Both the position numbers and the translations under genes were made by a program. The notes beneath the pieces are model-generated. The model had not been told where the DNA came from and ran no database searches. It saw only the letters and a program-made list of their open reading frames with translations. Of a stretch of DNA of 6,857 nucleotides, positions 5,020 through 6,857 are shown in pieces. Position 1 is the stretch's first letter. Each line of letters opens with the position of its first letter. Source of the DNA: an uncultured cyanobacterium (GTDB lineage: Bacteria; Cyanobacteriota; Cyanobacteriia; PCC-6307; Cyanobiaceae); contig CAIYSK010000108.1 of assembly GCA_903928835.1 (NCBI GenBank), positions 1 to 6,857 on the forward strand. Reading direction: 5' to 3'.

Positions 5020-6857
5020 CTAGCCCAGGCGCAAATCCACGGTGCACGCCCCTGGGCGCGCTCCGCGCCAGGGATTTGGCTCTGGAGTGTTGGGACTGGC
5101 GGGATCGTTTGCCGGAGTAGGGGGATCCCCAGCCTGGAGCTCAAAACCTGTGGCTTCGTTGGGCAAGCTCCATTGGACGATGGCCCTGCCCTGGTGGCGA
5201 TCGATCAGCTGGAGATCCAGGGGGATGTGGTTGGCGATGCAGGGGTGGAGGCAGGGATAGAGGGCTTCTTGGCGATAGCGCACGGCTACGGGTTGGTTAG
5301 CGCCCAGCACCAGGGGCCGGCCATTGAGCACGAGGCCATAGCGCTGGCGGAAGGCCCCGGTGCTGATCACTTCAAAGCGCCGTAGGGAGCTATCCACAAA
5401 GCGGCTGGTGCTGCCGCCTTCCACGGGGGTATCGCACAGCAGGGGCCAGGGTTCGAGGGCGCGGCGAATCTCCAGGGTTGCCGTTGGGTCGGTTGGATCG
5501 CTCCAGCTCAGGAGCGGTGGGAAACGCCACTCCCAGATGGCCTGGAAAATCGAGCGCTCCAGCGGATAGCCAGCTTGTTCGAGCTCATCGAGCACCAGCC
5601 CTAAATCGAGCCACAGTTGGCTCGGCAGGAGCCATTGGTCGTGCAATGTCTCACCCCAGGGCTTGAGGCCAGGGGGCCTGTTGGCGGGATCCAGCAGGTG
5701 TACCGCCAGGGCCCGCCAGAGCAGGGCTACGGCGGAGGCCCACTGGTGCCGGGGAAAGGTTTCCAGGGCCCGAAATTCGATCAGTCCCTGGCAGCCGGCT
5801 GCCCAGGCCGGATTCCAGAACTTGTCGAGGCTGATCTCACTGCGGTGGGTGTTGCCGCTCTTGTCGGCATGGAGATGGCGCAGGGTTTCGCTGATGGCGA
5901 TGCGTTGATCGCCGGCGGGCAAGCTTTCCAGTACGCCATGGGCCAGCTCCAAATCCAGCCAAGCGGCACTGCCCTCATCGGGCCGGGGCGCCTGGGAGGC
6001 GGGCCCTACGGAGTTGCCAGAAAACAGGTAGGCCAGGCTTGGGTGGTGCTGCCAGTAGCGCAGGATCCCCACCAACCAGGCCGGCCGGCTGAAGAAGGGG
6101 TTCTCCTCCAGGCTGGGACCGCCCCAGAGCAGGTGGTTGCCGCCGCCGCTGCCTTCGGTGCGCTCCCCCTGTTGCTTCCAGGAGCGCAGGCCCACGGCCT
6201 CACCCGCTTCTTCCAAGGCCCGCATCCAGCCGGCGTAGTCGGCCCAGCTGTGGCACACCGGCAGGTTCACTTCCAATACGCCGGGGTCGGCGGTGAGCCC
6301 CAGCACCTGCCACGCCCCATCGATATCGAGGGGCAGCACCCCACTGAGCTCGGGCTGGCTCCAGGCTGCCGAAACCTGGGCAATCACGCCTAGCAGGCTT
6401 TCCAGGGGTTGGCGGGCCAGGGGTGGCAGGAACAGGCTCCAGTCCTCCGGCCCTACCTCGAGGGTGAGCACCTGCCGCAGCACCCCCTCGGGGAAGTGAG
6501 CCAGGGGCAGGCGCAGGCCGGCGGGCCCAGGGGCGCCGATGAGCTCCCGCAGGGGCTCCTCCAGGGGCCAGGCCGCCGCCTCCCAGCCCAGGGGTTGGCT
6601 TTCGGTGGCTTCGTCGTGGTGGCAGAGCGGTGCGGCCCAAACCTGGCGCTTGGGATCGAGGGGATCGCGCAGGGGCAAGGGCTGGAGCGGGCATCCCAAG
6701 CCCTCGCCAATGGCGGCCAGCAGGCCCGGGGCTTCCCTGGCCGTCAGGGCGCGGCGGGCCGCTGGGCTCTGGGGGGTTGAACCGTTTGCCGCTGAACCGT
6801 GCTGGGACCAGCGCACGACGGGGGTTCCATCGGCTCCGGTGATCAGCCGCAGGGCCC
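5020..6857 (-). CDS. DUF2126 / large transglutaminase-like protein, C-terminal part (5' end beyond the right edge)
   Basis: The minus frame is open from the right edge (codons from 6855) to a TAG at 5022-5020, giving 611 visible residues. The first in-frame GTG, at 6816, is internal rather than a start, since sequence upstream is open and protein-like (ALRLITGADGTPVVRW). Family-typical stretches, in order, are EGSGGGNHLLWGG (about 234-246), ILRYWQHHPSLAYLFSGN (264-281) followed by GPASQAPRPDE, and THRSEISLDKFWNP (336-349) followed by GLIEFRALETFPRHQWA. In known members this C-terminal region follows an N-terminal transglutaminase-like (cysteine-protease fold) domain of a protein of about 1100 residues. 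The genes often sit near circularly permuted ATP-grasp and alpha-E (DUF403) genes, suggesting a role in making or trimming a small peptide; those lie outside this window. Just before the end is a Pro/Asn-rich stretch (DPPTPANDPASPNTPEPN) and a VDLRLG tail. Confidence 0.88.
   Translation of the reverse strand, partial: ALRLITGADGTPVVRWSQHGSAANGSTPQSPAARRALTAREAPGLLAAIGEGLGCPLQPLPLRDPLDPKRQVWAAPLCHHDEATESQPLGWEAAAWPLEEPLRELIGAPGPAGLRLPLAHFPEGVLRQVLTLEVGPEDWSLFLPPLARQPLESLLGVIAQVSAAWSQPELSGVLPLDIDGAWQVLGLTADPGVLEVNLPVCHSWADYAGWMRALEEAGEAVGLRSWKQQGERTEGSGGGNHLLWGGPSLEENPFFSRPAWLVGILRYWQHHPSLAYLFSGNSVGPASQAPRPDEGSAAWLDLELAHGVLESLPAGDQRIAISETLRHLHADKSGNTHRSEISLDKFWNPAWAAGCQGLIEFRALETFPRHQWASAVALLWRALAVHLLDPANRPPGLKPWGETLHDQWLLPSQLWLDLGLVLDELEQAGYPLERSIFQAIWEWRFPPLLSWSDPTDPTATLEIRRALEPWPLLCDTPVEGGSTSRFVDSSLRRFEVISTGAFRQRYGLVLNGRPLVLGANQPVAVRYRQEALYPCLHPCIANHIPLDLQLIDRHQGRAIVQWSLPNEATGFELQAGDPPTPANDPASPNTPEPNPWRGARPGACTVDLRLG
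5050..5073. terminator. Strong hairpin inside the DUF2126 3' coding end, candidate terminator for the cupin gene
   Basis: CCCTGG plus CGCG pair with CGCG plus CCAGGG around a CTC loop, giving ten base pairs with one bulged G at 5056. On the plus strand it begins 31 nt after the cupin stop, but only ATTTGG follows, not a T-tract. It encodes the WRGARPGA segment of the DUF2126 protein on the other strand. It may stop plus-strand transcripts; this is inferred from structure and position only. Confidence 0.35.

Noticed and set aside
5617..6393. Plus-strand open frame of 258 codons opposite DUF2126
   Set aside because: It is Gly/Ala/Gln-rich shadow sequence; the minus strand carries clear DUF2126 motifs through the same stretch.

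Overview
The window looks like a stretch of chromosome from a GC-rich unicellular cyanobacterium of the Synechococcus/Cyanobium type. This is inferred from gene content (a TrpD-like protein facing a two-domain CbiX/SirB-like chelatase and an SUMT gene, plus a DUF2126 protein), high GC and dense packing; no marker gene proves it. I see no tRNA, rRNA, insertion sequence, integrase, CRISPR array or phage gene. I did not spot a clear NtcA box or HIP1 octamer by eye.

Layout, left to right. (1) Minus strand, 2868 down to 1: a tightly packed three-gene unit, transcribed right to left. It holds a TrpD2-like glycosyltransferase-family-3 protein, a small secreted protein made of two near-identical 43-residue repeats around a Pro/Ala/Thr linker, and an MFS drug:proton-antiporter-like transporter cut by the left edge. 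The gaps are 24 nt and then a 4-nt stop/start overlap. (2) Plus strand, 2912 to 4330: a divergent two-gene siroheme/corrinoid unit, a sirohydrochlorin chelatase-like protein and uroporphyrinogen-III C-methyltransferase (cobA), joined by an ATGA overlap. The cobA reading frame is broken by one extra base in a G5 run at 3877-3881. (3) A 170-nt spacer (4331-4500) with a bulged stem-loop just after cobA. (4) Plus strand, 4501 to 5019: a single-domain cupin of unknown substrate. (5) Minus strand, 6857 down to 5020: the C-terminal 611 residues of a large DUF2126 transglutaminase-associated protein cut by the right edge. Its stop codon directly abuts the cupin stop (TAGCTA).

How the genes fit together: the chelatase and CobA supply steps of siroheme synthesis (methylation of uroporphyrinogen III, then metal insertion), which ferredoxin-nitrite and sulfite reductases need. 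The precorrin-2 dehydrogenase step is not encoded here. The TrpD2/repeat-protein/MFS unit may share the divergent control region, but its biochemical role is not evident. The cupin and DUF2126 genes appear to be independent convergent neighbours. The items most worth a second look are the duplicated-domain secreted protein coupled to a transporter, the cobA frameshift, the half-degenerate two-domain chelatase, and the intergenic-free convergent gene end with a strong hairpin inside coding sequence.
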